This document shows positions 54,381 through 63,147 of a stretch of DNA of 64,000 bases, piece by piece (position 1 is the first letter of the stretch; each line of letters starts with the position of its first letter). The notes below the pieces were generated by a model. The model was not told the DNA's origin. It worked only from the letters and a program-made list of their open reading frames with translations, and ran no database searches. The DNA is from Chersky-840 sp963848335 (GTDB lineage Bacteria; Actinomycetota; Acidimicrobiia; Acidimicrobiales; UBA8190): positions 620,001 through 684,000 of the forward strand of contig CAWKDD010000003.1 of assembly GCA_963848335.1 (NCBI GenBank), read 5' to 3'. The translations under genes were made by a program, and so were the position numbers.

Positions 54381-54476
54381 GTCGGCGACGAACGCCGGTC
54401 CTTCGTCATCGCGTCGCGGCGGTGCCAACCCCTCGAACGCCCGGAGCGGTGCCCGGCTGTCGCCCGGGGCGGCTCC

Positions 54477-54650
54477 CTACGCCGGACGGCGGAATACCAG
54501 GAGCTCGGAATCGTCGCGTTCGGTCACCCGCACGAGTTCCCAACCGAGATCCTCGCGAGAGCGCACCACGGCCTCGATCACCTCGCCACTCTGATCATCT
54601 GAGGTTGCATCACGCGGGAGCAGTGTGAGCCCGTAACGCCATGTCTTCAC
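54477..54650 (-). CDS. Small DUF4177-like protein
   Basis: 57-residue protein with the pattern KTWRYGLTLL ... DLGWELVRVTERDDSELLVF, as in DUF4177, a small beta-alpha-beta domain of unknown role. GTG 54650 is seven bases after TACCAT (54658-54663 on the minus strand), a leaderless arrangement that decides the start. Confidence 0.65.
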   Translation of the reverse strand: MKTWRYGLTLLPRDATSDDQSGEVIEAVVRSREDLGWELVRVTERDDSELLVFRRPA

Positions 54651-54878
54651 GGCGCGGATGGTAGCCAAGCCCGGGTGAAGGCGGTCAATGCCCATTGACC
54701 TGGGACGTTGCTGACGACTTGGCTCTGACCTGGGCACGAGCCCCGGCGACACGGCGGGGTTTCTCCGCCAATTCCGGTCCCTCCCGCCCCTGTACGTTTG
54801 GGTCCTCCACGGGGAGCGAATCACCCACCACGGACCGTTGCCAGCCGACCCGGGAGGCCGGACGCGACCGGCCCCTCC

Positions 54879-56441
54879 TCAGTGATGGCGGCCGTTCCCG
54901 CCCGAACCGGTATTGCCCGAACCGGTATTGCCCGAACCGGTATTGCCCGAACCGGTATTGCCCGAACCGGGGGAAGTGGGCGGTGCTGACCCGGCCGCAC
55001 TCAGACCGAGATCGGCGGCGAGAGACGCGAGATCGGCCTCGAGAGTGGCCCCCTCTGACGGCGAGATCGAACCGTTTCGCACCGCACCGGCGATCGCTTG
55101 GGCCGCTTGCTGAAGGTCGGATGCCGCGTCGTTCGCCCTTCCCGCGGCTTCGTCGGAAACCGCCTGCTGCGCGGGGCCGGAGATCGATTGGGCCGTGTCC
55201 GAGCCGACGACGCCGCTTTCGGTTGCCACGGCGAGATCGCGAACGAGGAGGGCAAGTGCCGTTGGCGCGTTCGGAGTGGTTGTGGTCGGGATCGGCACCG
55301 ACGTGGTCGTACTCGACGATGATCCCGCTGCCGTCGTGGGGCGGTGCGGGGTGCGAGGTCGCGTCACCCTCGTGGGCCCCGCGGCGTGGTGACCGGGGGT
55401 CGTCGGAGATGAACGGAGTCCGAGGCCGAGGCCGGTCGCCAGGCCGCCGACGGCGATCACGGCCGATGCAATCAGCCACCACCGGAACTTTCTGGGATTC
55501 GCCCTCACCGGTGCGGACAGGAGGGCGGGGGTGTCGTCGAGGACCATCTTCGACGTAGCACCCGCTCCGGAGGCGAGGGCCATGAGGTCATGGGGAACGG
55601 CCGGGGACACGATGCCCATCTCCATGGTGCTCGGGGGATCCCACGGCGTCGCAAACGCCGATGTGGAGAGCAAGGCGGCGACCTGGGCGCCATCAAGGCG
55701 CTGATCGGGCCGGTGGTCGAGCATCCCGCTCAACAGCGTCTTCCACGGCACCGGCAGCTGGTCCGGGAATGGCACGGGTCCGGCAAGTCTCCGGGCGACC
55801 ACTTCGCCGGCGGTGCCTTCGTAGACACGACGCCCGGTGAGGCATTCGAGAAGCACGATCCCGAGCGACCAGATGTCTGCGCTGGGCCCCACTTCGTGGT
55901 CCTCGAGCTGTTCTGGAGCCATGTATGCGGCCGTGCCCAGCGTGGTGCCCGTGATGGTGAGCGTGGAGGAATCGAGGAGCCGGGCTATCCCGAAGTCACC
56001 GAGCTTGCTGTTGCCGCCGTCGGTCAGAAAGATGTTCGACGGTTTTACGTCACGGTGAACGATTCCCTGGTCGTGGACATGGGCCAGGGTATCGGCAAGA
56101 CGCGCACCGAGGACAGCGCTGCGCACGGCGCCGAGCGGTCCACGCCGCAGGCACTCTGCCAGGGTTGGACCGTTCACGAGCTCGATGACCAAATAGGCCT
56201 GGTCGTCCTCGAGGCCCGTATCGATGAGGCGGACGAGACCCGGATGGTCCACGCGTGCAAGCGCCCTCGCTTCCTGCCCCATCCGGCGGCCAAGAGCGGG
56301 GTCACCGGAGCGAACGAGCTTGATGGCGACTGTCACGCCGGTCCACTCGTCGACGGCTTGGTAGACGTCGGACATGCCGCCCCGTCCGAGCAGGTCGGCC
56401 AGACGGTAGCGGTTTGCAAGATATTTCGAGGTCGAGGTCAT
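54879..56441 (-). CDS. Membrane Ser/Thr protein kinase (Hanks type)
   Basis: 520-residue kinase. The N-terminal kinase domain (about residues 10-265) has the glycine loop LGRGGMSDVYQA, Lys in VAIKLV, catalytic loop HRDVKPSN, KLGDFGIARL and the activation segment ending GTAAYMAPEQ. A juxtamembrane linker leads to one helix (WWLIASAVIAVGGLATGLGL, about 335-355). The extracellular part has a Thr/Ser stalk and a helical region (AAGRANDAASDLQQAAQAIA) and ends in GSGNT repeats. There are no PASTA domains, so the external ligand is not muropeptide by that route. ATG 56441 is the likely start; GTG 56489 is an upstream alternative. Confidence 0.92.
   Translation of the reverse strand: MTSTSKYLANRYRLADLLGRGGMSDVYQAVDEWTGVTVAIKLVRSGDPALGRRMGQEARALARVDHPGLVRLIDTGLEDDQAYLVIELVNGPTLAECLRRGPLGAVRSAVLGARLADTLAHVHDQGIVHRDVKPSNIFLTDGGNSKLGDFGIARLLDSSTLTITGTTLGTAAYMAPEQLEDHEVGPSADIWSLGIVLLECLTGRRVYEGTAGEVVARRLAGPVPFPDQLPVPWKTLLSGMLDHRPDQRLDGAQVAALLSTSAFATPWDPPSTMEMGIVSPAVPHDLMALASGAGATSKMVLDDTPALLSAPVRANPRKFRWWLIASAVIAVGGLATGLGLGLRSSPTTPGHHAAGPTRVTRPRTPHRPTTAAGSSSSTTTSVPIPTTTTPNAPTALALLVRDLAVATESGVVGSDTAQSISGPAQQAVSDEAAGRANDAASDLQQAAQAIAGAVRNGSISPSEGATLEADLASLAADLGLSAAGSAPPTSPGSGNTGSGNTGSGNTGSGNTGSGGNGRHH
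54901..54970 (+). repeat. Perfect 15-bp tandem repeat coding GSGNT
   Basis: cccgaaccggtattg occurs four times without change plus 10 bases of a fifth copy. It encodes the C-terminal GSGNT tail of the kinase; copy number may vary by slippage. Confidence 0.9.
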
Positions 56442-56807
56442 CTCAGTCGTAACCGTGATCGCCCGGGCCGGCGCCCACGGGTTGGCCACGGCGGTGCTGG
56501 GTCACCGATCAACATCTCAAGGTAGTCCTTCGCCTCCGGCCTACCCAACTTGCACGACGACTCCCTGGGTACGGCCTGCCGCGGCTACGGGGCACAACTC
56601 TCGAACAATCCCGGAGTGAGCAGGGGCGTCATCCCGTGTTCACGGCACCGGACGCGGGACACCAGGTGATTTCACGGTGTCGATGGGGACGATCAGTCGG
56701 TATCGTGGAAATGGAATTGTCTTCCTGCCGAATCCCATGCTGCTTGATGTGATCACTGATTCGACAACCAAGAATTCGACTCGATCATAAAACGGGAGGC
56801 CGGACCC
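56442..56807. other. Intergenic region between divergent genes
   Basis: About 360 bases, AT-rich toward the right end. gtgatcac (56749-56756) is a perfect palindrome 52 bases before the next start. No gene seen. Confidence 0.4.
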
Positions 56808-57362
56808 ATGACTTCTGATTTGCGATCTTACGACTGGCGAGTTGAGACGGGCCGTCTGGTCCTGGAGTTGCATCGCGCACACTCGACGATCGAAGACCTG
56901 GGGTCCGCGCTCGACGACGGGGACGAATTCTCCACCGACCACACCCTGCGCCTGGCCCAGGATGCGGTCACGTCCGTGGCTCGATCGGTCAAGACCATGC
57001 GAGCCGAGCTTCCGCCGGGGGCGGACCCCGACGAACCGGATGTCATCGGATCGAGTCTGGCTATTGGCGGCTCAGGAGCTGCTGCCATTGCGCTGGATGT
57101 GCTCGTGAACGCCATGGTGGCGTTGGCCTTGACCGACGACACCGCCGATGCAGATTTCCTGATCGGTGCCTGCGTCGATGCCGAGACCGCCTACGAGGTC
57201 AGCGCCGCCGTTGTTGAGGCTGCGCCCCGCAGGGACGGGTCCGAGATGCTGAACCTGCGTCGCGCCTTTGAGACCGACGGTGGAATCGCTCTCAGAAAGA
57301 AGCTGTTCAGAGCTCGACCGCGGGTACGGGAGATCTACGAACGGGTGCGTCGGGCAGCCTGA
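56808..57362 (+). CDS. Hypothetical soluble protein, 184 aa
   Basis: Not recognised. It has an N-terminal helix RLVLELHRAHSTIEDLGSAL, then acidic and Ala-rich helices with a hydrophobic stretch AIGGSGAAAIALDVLVNAMV that is more likely buried than membrane-spanning, and a basic C-terminus (LRKKLFRARPRVREIYERV). ATG 56808 follows gggagg. No signal peptide. Function unknown. Confidence 0.65.
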   Translation: MTSDLRSYDWRVETGRLVLELHRAHSTIEDLGSALDDGDEFSTDHTLRLAQDAVTSVARSVKTMRAELPPGADPDEPDVIGSSLAIGGSGAAAIALDVLVNAMVALALTDDTADADFLIGACVDAETAYEVSAAVVEAAPRRDGSEMLNLRRAFETDGGIALRKKLFRARPRVREIYERVRRAA

Positions 57363-57474
57363 TACCCATCACCGTCGACCCTGACCGAACCGATGTTCCG
57401 TGGGCCGGCGGTGACGGGCTCTGCACGTGACCCCCCCCCCGATGACCCTGAAAGGCCATTAGCCTTGGCTCTCC

Positions 57475-58722
57475 ATGGGACCCCGGCGTTTCGGTCTGAG
57501 CAGCGCCAAGCCCCGGTCGTGGGCCCTGTTGGTCGTCATCGCCCTGACCGGCGCATTCGTGGCCGGTCCCGCTCTTCCACGCTCAGCTGCCGCAGCGACT
57601 CCTGGCCAGAATGCCTACAGCTTCCTCAATGAGACAATGGACCGGTACGCCACGGGGTCAACACCCCGGCTCGTGCAGAGCTTCATCGGAGGGACACTCG
57701 GCCGCCAGGATTTCACCGACTCGGAGACCTACGACGACGCCCTCATGATCGATGCCTACCTCGTCGAGGGCACGCCTGACGGCCTGGAAAGGGCGCGGGT
57801 CATCGGGAACTCCCTGCTCATCGTGCAGGCCCACGATCCGGCCCACGATGGCCGAATCAGGGCGGCGTACGCACCCGTGCCCCTTTCCACCACCACCAGG
57901 CACGGTCGTCAGCACATCAACGTCCAAATCAGAGACAGGACCACTGACATCGGCAACATGGCCTGGGTCGGGATGGCCCTGGCCCGTCTGTACGCCGCTA
58001 CCGGTGACGGTGCCTACCTGGCGGGCGCTGAGTCCCTGGGCAGCTGGGCGGTCCGAGACTGCTCCGACCCACGGGGCGCCGGCGGATACACGGGTGGAAA
58101 GAGTGCCAATGGCGCCCGTATCCGGTGGAAGTCGACGGAACAGAACGTCGACCTCTTCGCGCTGTTCACGATGCTTCGCAACGAGAGCGGCAACCCTCAG
58201 TGGACCAGCGACGCTGGACGGGCCAGGGCCTTCGTGACGTCCATGTGGGACAGGACCACGGGATCGTTCTATGTCGGGACCACGACGAACGGCGTTACTC
58301 CCAACACGAGCGAACAGCCCGAAGACGTAAACAGCTGGTCCTATCTGGCCCTGCAAGACCCGGCGTACGCGTCATCGGTGAGCTGGGACGTGCAACACCT
58401 CTCAGTTACAGCGGGTGGGTTCAGCGGCGTCAGCTTCTGTCTCGGGGACAAGAGCGGGGTGTGGTTCGAGGGGACGGCTCACGTCGCCGATGCCCTGGAG
58501 CTCCGTCAAGACAACGGCGATGTGTCTCTCGCCAATCAGTACCTCTCGGACATTCGTCTCGCTCAGACGAACGGCCCCAACAACGACGGCCTCGGCATCA
58601 TCGCTGCGTCGAAGGACAAGCTGAGTGATTGTGACGGTGACTATTACTATTCGTCCCTCCACACCGGAGCGACATCCTGGTACATCCTCGCGTCCGACCG
58701 AGTGGACCCCTTTGTGATGTGA
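57475..58722 (+). CDS. Secreted alpha/alpha-toroid glycosidase-like protein
   Basis: 415-residue exported protein. A signal peptide (SWALLVVIALTGAFVAGPALPRS, split here by one residue limit) ends near AAAATPG. The mature part is helical with repeated helix-hairpin motifs (YDDALMIDAYLVEGTPDGLE, NMAWVGMALARLYAATGDGA, SWAVRDC) typical of (alpha/alpha)6 or (alpha/alpha)7 barrels of glycoside hydrolases. Candidate acids are in QPEDVNSWSYLAL and WFEGTAHVADALEL. Family not fixed. ATG 57475 follows TAGCCT (57460-57465) by nine bases, so it is probably leaderless. Confidence 0.7.
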   Translation: MGPRRFGLSSAKPRSWALLVVIALTGAFVAGPALPRSAAAATPGQNAYSFLNETMDRYATGSTPRLVQSFIGGTLGRQDFTDSETYDDALMIDAYLVEGTPDGLERARVIGNSLLIVQAHDPAHDGRIRAAYAPVPLSTTTRHGRQHINVQIRDRTTDIGNMAWVGMALARLYAATGDGAYLAGAESLGSWAVRDCSDPRGAGGYTGGKSANGARIRWKSTEQNVDLFALFTMLRNESGNPQWTSDAGRARAFVTSMWDRTTGSFYVGTTTNGVTPNTSEQPEDVNSWSYLALQDPAYASSVSWDVQHLSVTAGGFSGVSFCLGDKSGVWFEGTAHVADALELRQDNGDVSLANQYLSDIRLAQTNGPNNDGLGIIAASKDKLSDCDGDYYYSSLHTGATSWYILASDRVDPFVM

Positions 58723-58739
58723 GCAGGCATCGTCGGTGA

Positions 58740-59117
58740 TCAGTAGTCCAGTGCCGTAACGAGCCCGTCAAGATCCGACACGGTGACCGTGAGGGCGCTG
58801 TGGCCTCTGCGACTGAGAGGAGAACGCACCCTCTCCCTGAAGTGGATGCATACCCCGGCATTCGTGTTCGTGCCAAAGGTCAATCCGTCATCGGCCAACG
58901 AGCGCCTGGCTCCGACAGCCGTCCACCATCGGTAGCCGCGGGTGATGTGGGCGCCTTCGACGTTGCTGTGTGGGGTCTCGAGACGTAACCACCCATACGT
59001 TGCGGTGAGAACATCGTCATCGGTGATCGTGACGCCGTCCTTCCTCGGGCGTACCCCGAATGGCGCCCACATGGGGGCGAACCTCATGTCCACTGCGTAT
59101 GCGAAATGTTGGCTCAT
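58740..59117 (-). CDS. Hypothetical protein, 125 aa
   Basis: Not recognised. The sequence is beta-rich with several Trp and Arg (YGWLRLETPHSNVEGAHITR, RWWTAVGARRSLADDGLTFG). The middle GLTFGTNTNAGVCIHFRER resembles a short beta-strand pair. No membrane helix. It converges on the secreted glycosidase gene by 18 bases. Function unknown. Confidence 0.6.
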   Translation of the reverse strand: MSQHFAYAVDMRFAPMWAPFGVRPRKDGVTITDDDVLTATYGWLRLETPHSNVEGAHITRGYRWWTAVGARRSLADDGLTFGTNTNAGVCIHFRERVRSPLSRRGHSALTVTVSDLDGLVTALDY

Positions 59118-59221
59118 GGCAGCTATCCCCGCGCACGATGTCGACTAACCTACCCAGGTGCAGGCGCCCGCGAAACGTGACCGGTAGGTCTCGCCCTGGA
59201 AGCTGAAGGCGCTGGCCAAAC

Positions 59222-59476
59222 TCACTTCCATCGAAAATGGACGAACACCCTCCCGAAGTTGTGGGGGTCCTTTTCGACGCGATCGTAGACGGCCTTGACC
59301 TCCTTGCGGTCGAGAAAACGCAACACCCGCTTCTTCAGTTGTCCGCTGCCCTTGCCGGGGATGATCTCCACCAGTGGGGCCTTCTTCCGCACTGCCTCGT
59401 CGATGACGTCCCGAAGGGCTCGCTCGATGTCTTCGCCTCGGTTGTAGAAGTCATGCAGGTCTAGCTTGAGCTTCAT
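59222..59476 (-). CDS. Smr-domain protein
   Basis: 84-residue stand-alone Smr domain (the C-terminal domain of MutS2). Diagnostic parts are LDLHDFYNRGEDIERALRDV, PLVEIIPGKGSGQLKKRVLR and HNFGRVFVHFRW. The DLH motif and the GKG(S)G loop are the presumed active site of nicking or ribosome-splitting Smr domains. ATG 59476 follows gggggc, a weak site. Stand-alone Smr proteins may act on DNA junctions or stalled ribosomes. Confidence 0.9.
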   Translation of the reverse strand: MKLKLDLHDFYNRGEDIERALRDVIDEAVRKKAPLVEIIPGKGSGQLKKRVLRFLDRKEVKAVYDRVEKDPHNFGRVFVHFRWK

Positions 59477-59535
59477 GAGGCCCCCTGGTCACACTTGGGC
59501 CGAAACGGACTTCAAGTCTCGCATCCGGACCTCCG

Positions 59536-60144
59536 TCATGCTCGCGTGGTCGTGACAGGCTCCTGTCGACCGAAGAGGGCGCTCTCGAGCATGTAGAAGA
59601 CGGCGATCGCTGCAAACAGTACGACGCTCACGGTCGGCCTCCAGAGCGCCACAAGCGTGGCGGCCAGGTAGATCCACGGCCCTGGCAGATAACTGCGGGT
59701 GATCCCCGATACAACCCGGGGATCGGCGTCGTCTCGGAGCAGACGTCGTCGTCTCGCCGCGTAGAACCAGAGCAGGTTGTAGAACACGGCGGTGACGGTG
59801 AGCGTGAAGCCGTATGCCAAGGCGGCGACCCGGAGACCGGGGTCGTGAATGTGCTGAGCCACCAGTACTGTCGGAAAAGGAACAAATGCCACCGCCATCA
59901 GAAAGAAGACGTTGACCATGAGAAACGTGCGATCGACCTTGTCGATCTGGGCGAACACACCGTGATGGTTGACCCACATGATCCCTATGGTGACGAAGCT
60001 CACTGCGTAGGCCGCGTAGCTGGGCCAGGCCTGTGCAAGGGCTTGGCCCAGATGGGGACCGTCGGCGTGGACATTCAAGATCAGCAGGGTGGCGGCTATC
60101 GCAAACACTCCATCGCTGAAGGTCTCCAGCCGAGAGGTCGTCAT
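59536..60144 (-). CDS. TMEM175/DUF1211-family potassium channel-like protein
   Basis: 202-residue membrane protein with six helices. Helix one carries the family signature LETFSDGVFAIAATLLILNV (the FSD motif). MWVNHHGVFAQIDKVDRTF and a later helix follow. Bacterial TMEM175 proteins conduct K(+). ATG 60144. It is divergent from a cNMP-binding protein at 60371, which suggests functional contact but does not prove it. Confidence 0.88.
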   Translation of the reverse strand: MTTSRLETFSDGVFAIAATLLILNVHADGPHLGQALAQAWPSYAAYAVSFVTIGIMWVNHHGVFAQIDKVDRTFLMVNVFFLMAVAFVPFPTVLVAQHIHDPGLRVAALAYGFTLTVTAVFYNLLWFYAARRRRLLRDDADPRVVSGITRSYLPGPWIYLAATLVALWRPTVSVVLFAAIAVFYMLESALFGRQEPVTTTRA

Positions 60145-60370
60145 GGGCGGAGGCTACCCCCCAACCCTGGTCATCGTGCCGGAGCGACGCCGGACGACAG
60201 GTCCGTGGCCAGGATCATCGAGGAAGCGAGACAATGGAGGGCCTCGTCGACAGCGGAGTCGTTCTCCGAAGGTTTCGCGTGCGTTCGCGCTGTGTTCATC
60301 GGCCTGTAATGCTGCCCTCGTAACCTATAGGTGTCAGCACGCCGGTTCTCGATGCGATGGGGAGGGCCGA

Positions 60371-60799
60371 TTGGTACAGAGGCGCCGAAACCAAGTTGGC
60401 GACACACACCGTCTGCCCATCTTCGCAGGCTGTACGAAAAGGGCCATGAAACGTGTGTCGAGCCTCGGCACCCGGGTCCACTTGCCCGCCGGAAGAACTC
60501 TTACCCGAAGTGGAGCCGGTGGGGCCGAGGTGCTCATCGTGTTGGCAGGCACCGCGATCTGCCAAGTGCACGGCATGGAGGTGGCCCGATTCGGTCCCGG
60601 CGATTTCTTCGGCGAGGTCGCCACCCTCGACGGCGGGCCTCGCACCGCCACCGTCGTCTCCAGGACCGACATGGAGGTCCTCGTGTTCAACCGCCTCGAA
60701 TTCGAGACACTCGTCAAGTCGTCGCCCGAAGTGGCACAACGAATCCTCAAGGCGATGGCTCAACGACTCCGCCATGCCAATTCCGCCGCCGTAGCATGA
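60371..60799 (+). CDS. cNMP-binding domain protein (no DNA-binding domain)
   Basis: 142-residue protein consisting of a cyclic-nucleotide-binding domain: LPIFAGCTKRAMKRVSSLG, VHLPAGRTLTRSGAGGAEV, RFGPGDFFGEVATLDGGPRT (phosphate cassette FGEVA...PRT) and a C-terminal helix. TTG 60371 is chosen because gggagg at 60360-60365 precedes it and because the family N-terminus would otherwise be lost with ATG 60446. No helix-turn-helix. A small membrane protein starts seven bases later. Confidence 0.8.
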   Translation: MVQRRRNQVGDTHRLPIFAGCTKRAMKRVSSLGTRVHLPAGRTLTRSGAGGAEVLIVLAGTAICQVHGMEVARFGPGDFFGEVATLDGGPRTATVVSRTDMEVLVFNRLEFETLVKSSPEVAQRILKAMAQRLRHANSAAVA

Positions 60800-60806
60800 G
60801 TGCTTG

Positions 60807-61079
60807 ATGGACCTTTCCGACGATCTTCTGCGTCATTCCGTGGACCAGGTCTTGGATCCTGTTTGGCCACGCGAACGTCGTCGCGCCGTACGGCGACTCA
60901 GGTGTGCCGCATTGATCCGCATCGTCGGAGGGTTTCTCGGGCTGTGGAGCCTCGGCTTCGCATCCCACCTGCTCGTCGGCGGCCCCTACCCCTGGATATT
61001 CTTCGGCGTGATCGCTTTGCTTGCTTCGACTGCGGTCTTCATCACTCAAAGTGACTGGTCTCACCTGCGTCGGAACTGA
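60807..61079 (+). CDS. Small two-helix membrane protein
   Basis: 90-residue protein. A cytosolic, Arg-rich N-terminus (DPVWPRERRRAVRRLRC) leads to two helices (IRIVGGFLGLWSLGFASHLL and WIFFGVIALLASTAVFI). TTG 60804 and ATG 60807 are both in frame. Located right after the cNMP gene, it is probably its partner. Family unknown. Confidence 0.7.
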   Translation: MDLSDDLLRHSVDQVLDPVWPRERRRAVRRLRCAALIRIVGGFLGLWSLGFASHLLVGGPYPWIFFGVIALLASTAVFITQSDWSHLRRN

Positions 61080-61119
61080 CGCGTGCCCGCAGTGTCGAAG
61101 ATGGCCCCGGATTCGTCAC

Positions 61120-61446
61120 TCAGGGCGAGTCCAGACAGACCCGGCCGTTGGTGTCACGCACCATCACTCTGAGAACGTCGAATGCCCTGCGAGCGGGGGT
61201 CGTGCCCGTGACGACCTCGATCTCGTTGCGGAACTCCTCGGAAACCGCTTCTGAATCGTCGAGGCCTTCATCCCAGAACGAAATGGCGACGATCTCCGGC
61301 CGAGGGCTCAACTCGCTTTGAAGGGCGACGAAGCCCAAGAAATGTGGCAACTGCGAGAAGCGCGGCAGGACATCATCTTGGACGCGGCGGACCACTTCGG
61401 GAATCAGATGCTCGTCCACGAAGAAGCTCACACACCGGCTCTTCAT
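61120..61446 (-). CDS. Hypothetical ABM-like small protein, 108 aa
   Basis: The pattern CVSFFVDEHLIPEVVRRVQD ... HFLGFVALQSELSPRPEIVA ... ISFWDEGLDDSEAVSEEF resembles dimeric alpha/beta barrel proteins. No catalytic residue can be named. ATG 61446. Function unknown. Confidence 0.55.
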   Translation of the reverse strand: MKSRCVSFFVDEHLIPEVVRRVQDDVLPRFSQLPHFLGFVALQSELSPRPEIVAISFWDEGLDDSEAVSEEFRNEIEVVTGTTPARRAFDVLRVMVRDTNGRVCLDSP

Positions 61447-61646
61447 GGCGCTGGGTACATTTTGTCTTCGACGACTCGGTTATGCACCGTTGCTCTCCCT
61501 CCCAGGTCTCGCACAAGACCGACATGTCCAATGTCTCCACGACGACAGGGGCGACCACCAGAGGTTATGACACGGGGTCCACCGGATCCACAAACTGTGG
61601 AGACGGCCCTGGCTGGGTCTACCATCCTCCGAAGTCGGGAGGTTCG

Positions 61647-62204
61647 ATGATCGGGCTGGTTGAGCGCCATCTCCACGCGTGCGAGCGGTTCTCCCACATC
61701 GTTGCCCAGGCAGAAGGCAGGTGGGAGAGGCGGTCACCGTGCCCCGGATGGGATGCGCGGGCTGTCGTGGAACACGTGATCGGGTTCCACGACGTGCTCT
61801 TGCTCCGTCCCCTCGAAGCCAAGCCGCATCGACCAAAGGAAGATCCCGTAGAGAGGTGGGCAGTCACACTGGCCGCCATGGACAGCGCGCTCAGGAGCAT
61901 CGCCGAAGATCCGCACCCACCGGTGAGAGACATGGCGATCCCTGACCTCGGTCGCCTCCTGCCGGTCCTCACCGCTGAGGTGCTGGTGCACTCCTGGGAT
62001 CTGGCCCTGGCGATCGGGGTCGACTCCAATCTTGATCCAGACCTTTGTGAGGTCGCCCTTGCGTTCGTACTACCCAGTGACCAGCAACTCCGGGACTCGG
62101 GAATGTTCGGCCCGTCGATCTCCGTACCGGACGATGCCGACCCCGTCACGAAGCTGGTCGCCTACATGGGCCGTGATCCGTCGTGGTCCGGGCCGCAGGC
62201 ATAA
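61647..62204 (+). CDS. MDMPI/TIGR03086-family protein
   Basis: 185-residue DinB-like four-helix bundle as found in mycothiol-dependent maleylpyruvate isomerases and TIGR03086 proteins. The metal His motif is PGWDARAVVEHVIGFHD (His near residue 44), and the second part is LTAEVLVHSWDLALAIGVDS with a further His. ATG 61647 has gggagg upstream. The true reaction is unknown; actinobacteria carry many such paralogues that use mycothiol. Confidence 0.85.
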   Translation: MIGLVERHLHACERFSHIVAQAEGRWERRSPCPGWDARAVVEHVIGFHDVLLLRPLEAKPHRPKEDPVERWAVTLAAMDSALRSIAEDPHPPVRDMAIPDLGRLLPVLTAEVLVHSWDLALAIGVDSNLDPDLCEVALAFVLPSDQQLRDSGMFGPSISVPDDADPVTKLVAYMGRDPSWSGPQA

Positions 62205-62336
62205 CCACAACCTCGACCCGGCACGAAGATGGAGATGTCCGATGGCCCGTGCGCATTCGCGGATGCGGCCTTCGGTTGCCGGCACCTTTCCCATCTACGT
62301 GTCACCTGCATGCCCCCCCGTTAAGGTGTTCTGACT

Positions 62337-63131
62337 GTGATGCGTCTGGACGGCAAAGTTGCCATCGTGACCGGTGGCGCCGGAGGGATCGGCGCCGCGA
62401 CGGCACGCGCATTGGCAAAGGAGGGCGCCTCGGTCGTCATCGTCGACATCGACGGCGTGAGGGCGGAACAAGTCGGTCAGGCCATCACGGCATCTGGTGG
62501 CAGTGCTGTTGGCGTCGCGGCCGACCTGTCGGAGGAATCCGGCGTGGTGGCGGCGGTGGAGGCGACGATCTTCCGCTATGGGCGTGTCGATGTATTGCAC
62601 AACAACGCGGCAATGACAGAATCCGACTTCTTGACACGCGACACACAGGTGACCGACCTGGCCCTGGAGGTCTGGGAGAGGACCATGGCGGTCAACCTGC
62701 GCAGCCAGATGCTCATGTGCAAGCACGTCATCCCCGAAATGGTGCGCGATGGTGGTGGCTCGATCATCAACATGTCCTCAGGAGCGTCCCTCAAGGGCGA
62801 CCGGACTCGAACCGCCTATGGCGTGTCCAAAGCCGGAGTCAACACCCTCACGATGTACGTGGCTGCTTCCCATGGAAAACAAGGGATACGCGTCAACACG
62901 ATCGTTCCGGGACTGATCATCACCGACGCCGTCCGTGCCCATCTCACCGACCGGATGCTGGCTGGGCTGGGCCGGGCGACGCTCACCCCGTTTGTCGGCG
63001 AGCCCGAAGACGTCGCCAATCTCGTCGTCTTTCTGGCATCTGACGAGTCGCGCTACATCACAGGTCAGATGATCGCCATCGACGGCGGCATGTCCGCTCA
63101 TGTGGGTTCGGCCGGGCCGGACGCCCGGTGA
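62337..63131 (+). CDS. SDR-family oxidoreductase
   Basis: 264-residue classical short-chain dehydrogenase/reductase. Cofactor motif TGGAGGIGAATARALAKEGA, structural motif NNAA, catalytic Ser in INMSSG, and YGVSKAG with the YxxxK pair. Asp in IVDIDG after the second strand suggests NAD(H). GTG 62337 lies nine bases after TAAGGT (62322-62327); ATG 62340 is equally possible. The substrate is unknown. It converges on a second SDR gene by 16 bases. Confidence 0.92.
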   Translation: MMRLDGKVAIVTGGAGGIGAATARALAKEGASVVIVDIDGVRAEQVGQAITASGGSAVGVAADLSEESGVVAAVEATIFRYGRVDVLHNNAAMTESDFLTRDTQVTDLALEVWERTMAVNLRSQMLMCKHVIPEMVRDGGGSIINMSSGASLKGDRTRTAYGVSKAGVNTLTMYVAASHGKQGIRVNTIVPGLIITDAVRAHLTDRMLAGLGRATLTPFVGEPEDVANLVVFLASDESRYITGQMIAIDGGMSAHVGSAGPDAR

Positions 63132-63147
63132 GTCGGGCGCGGGTGTT

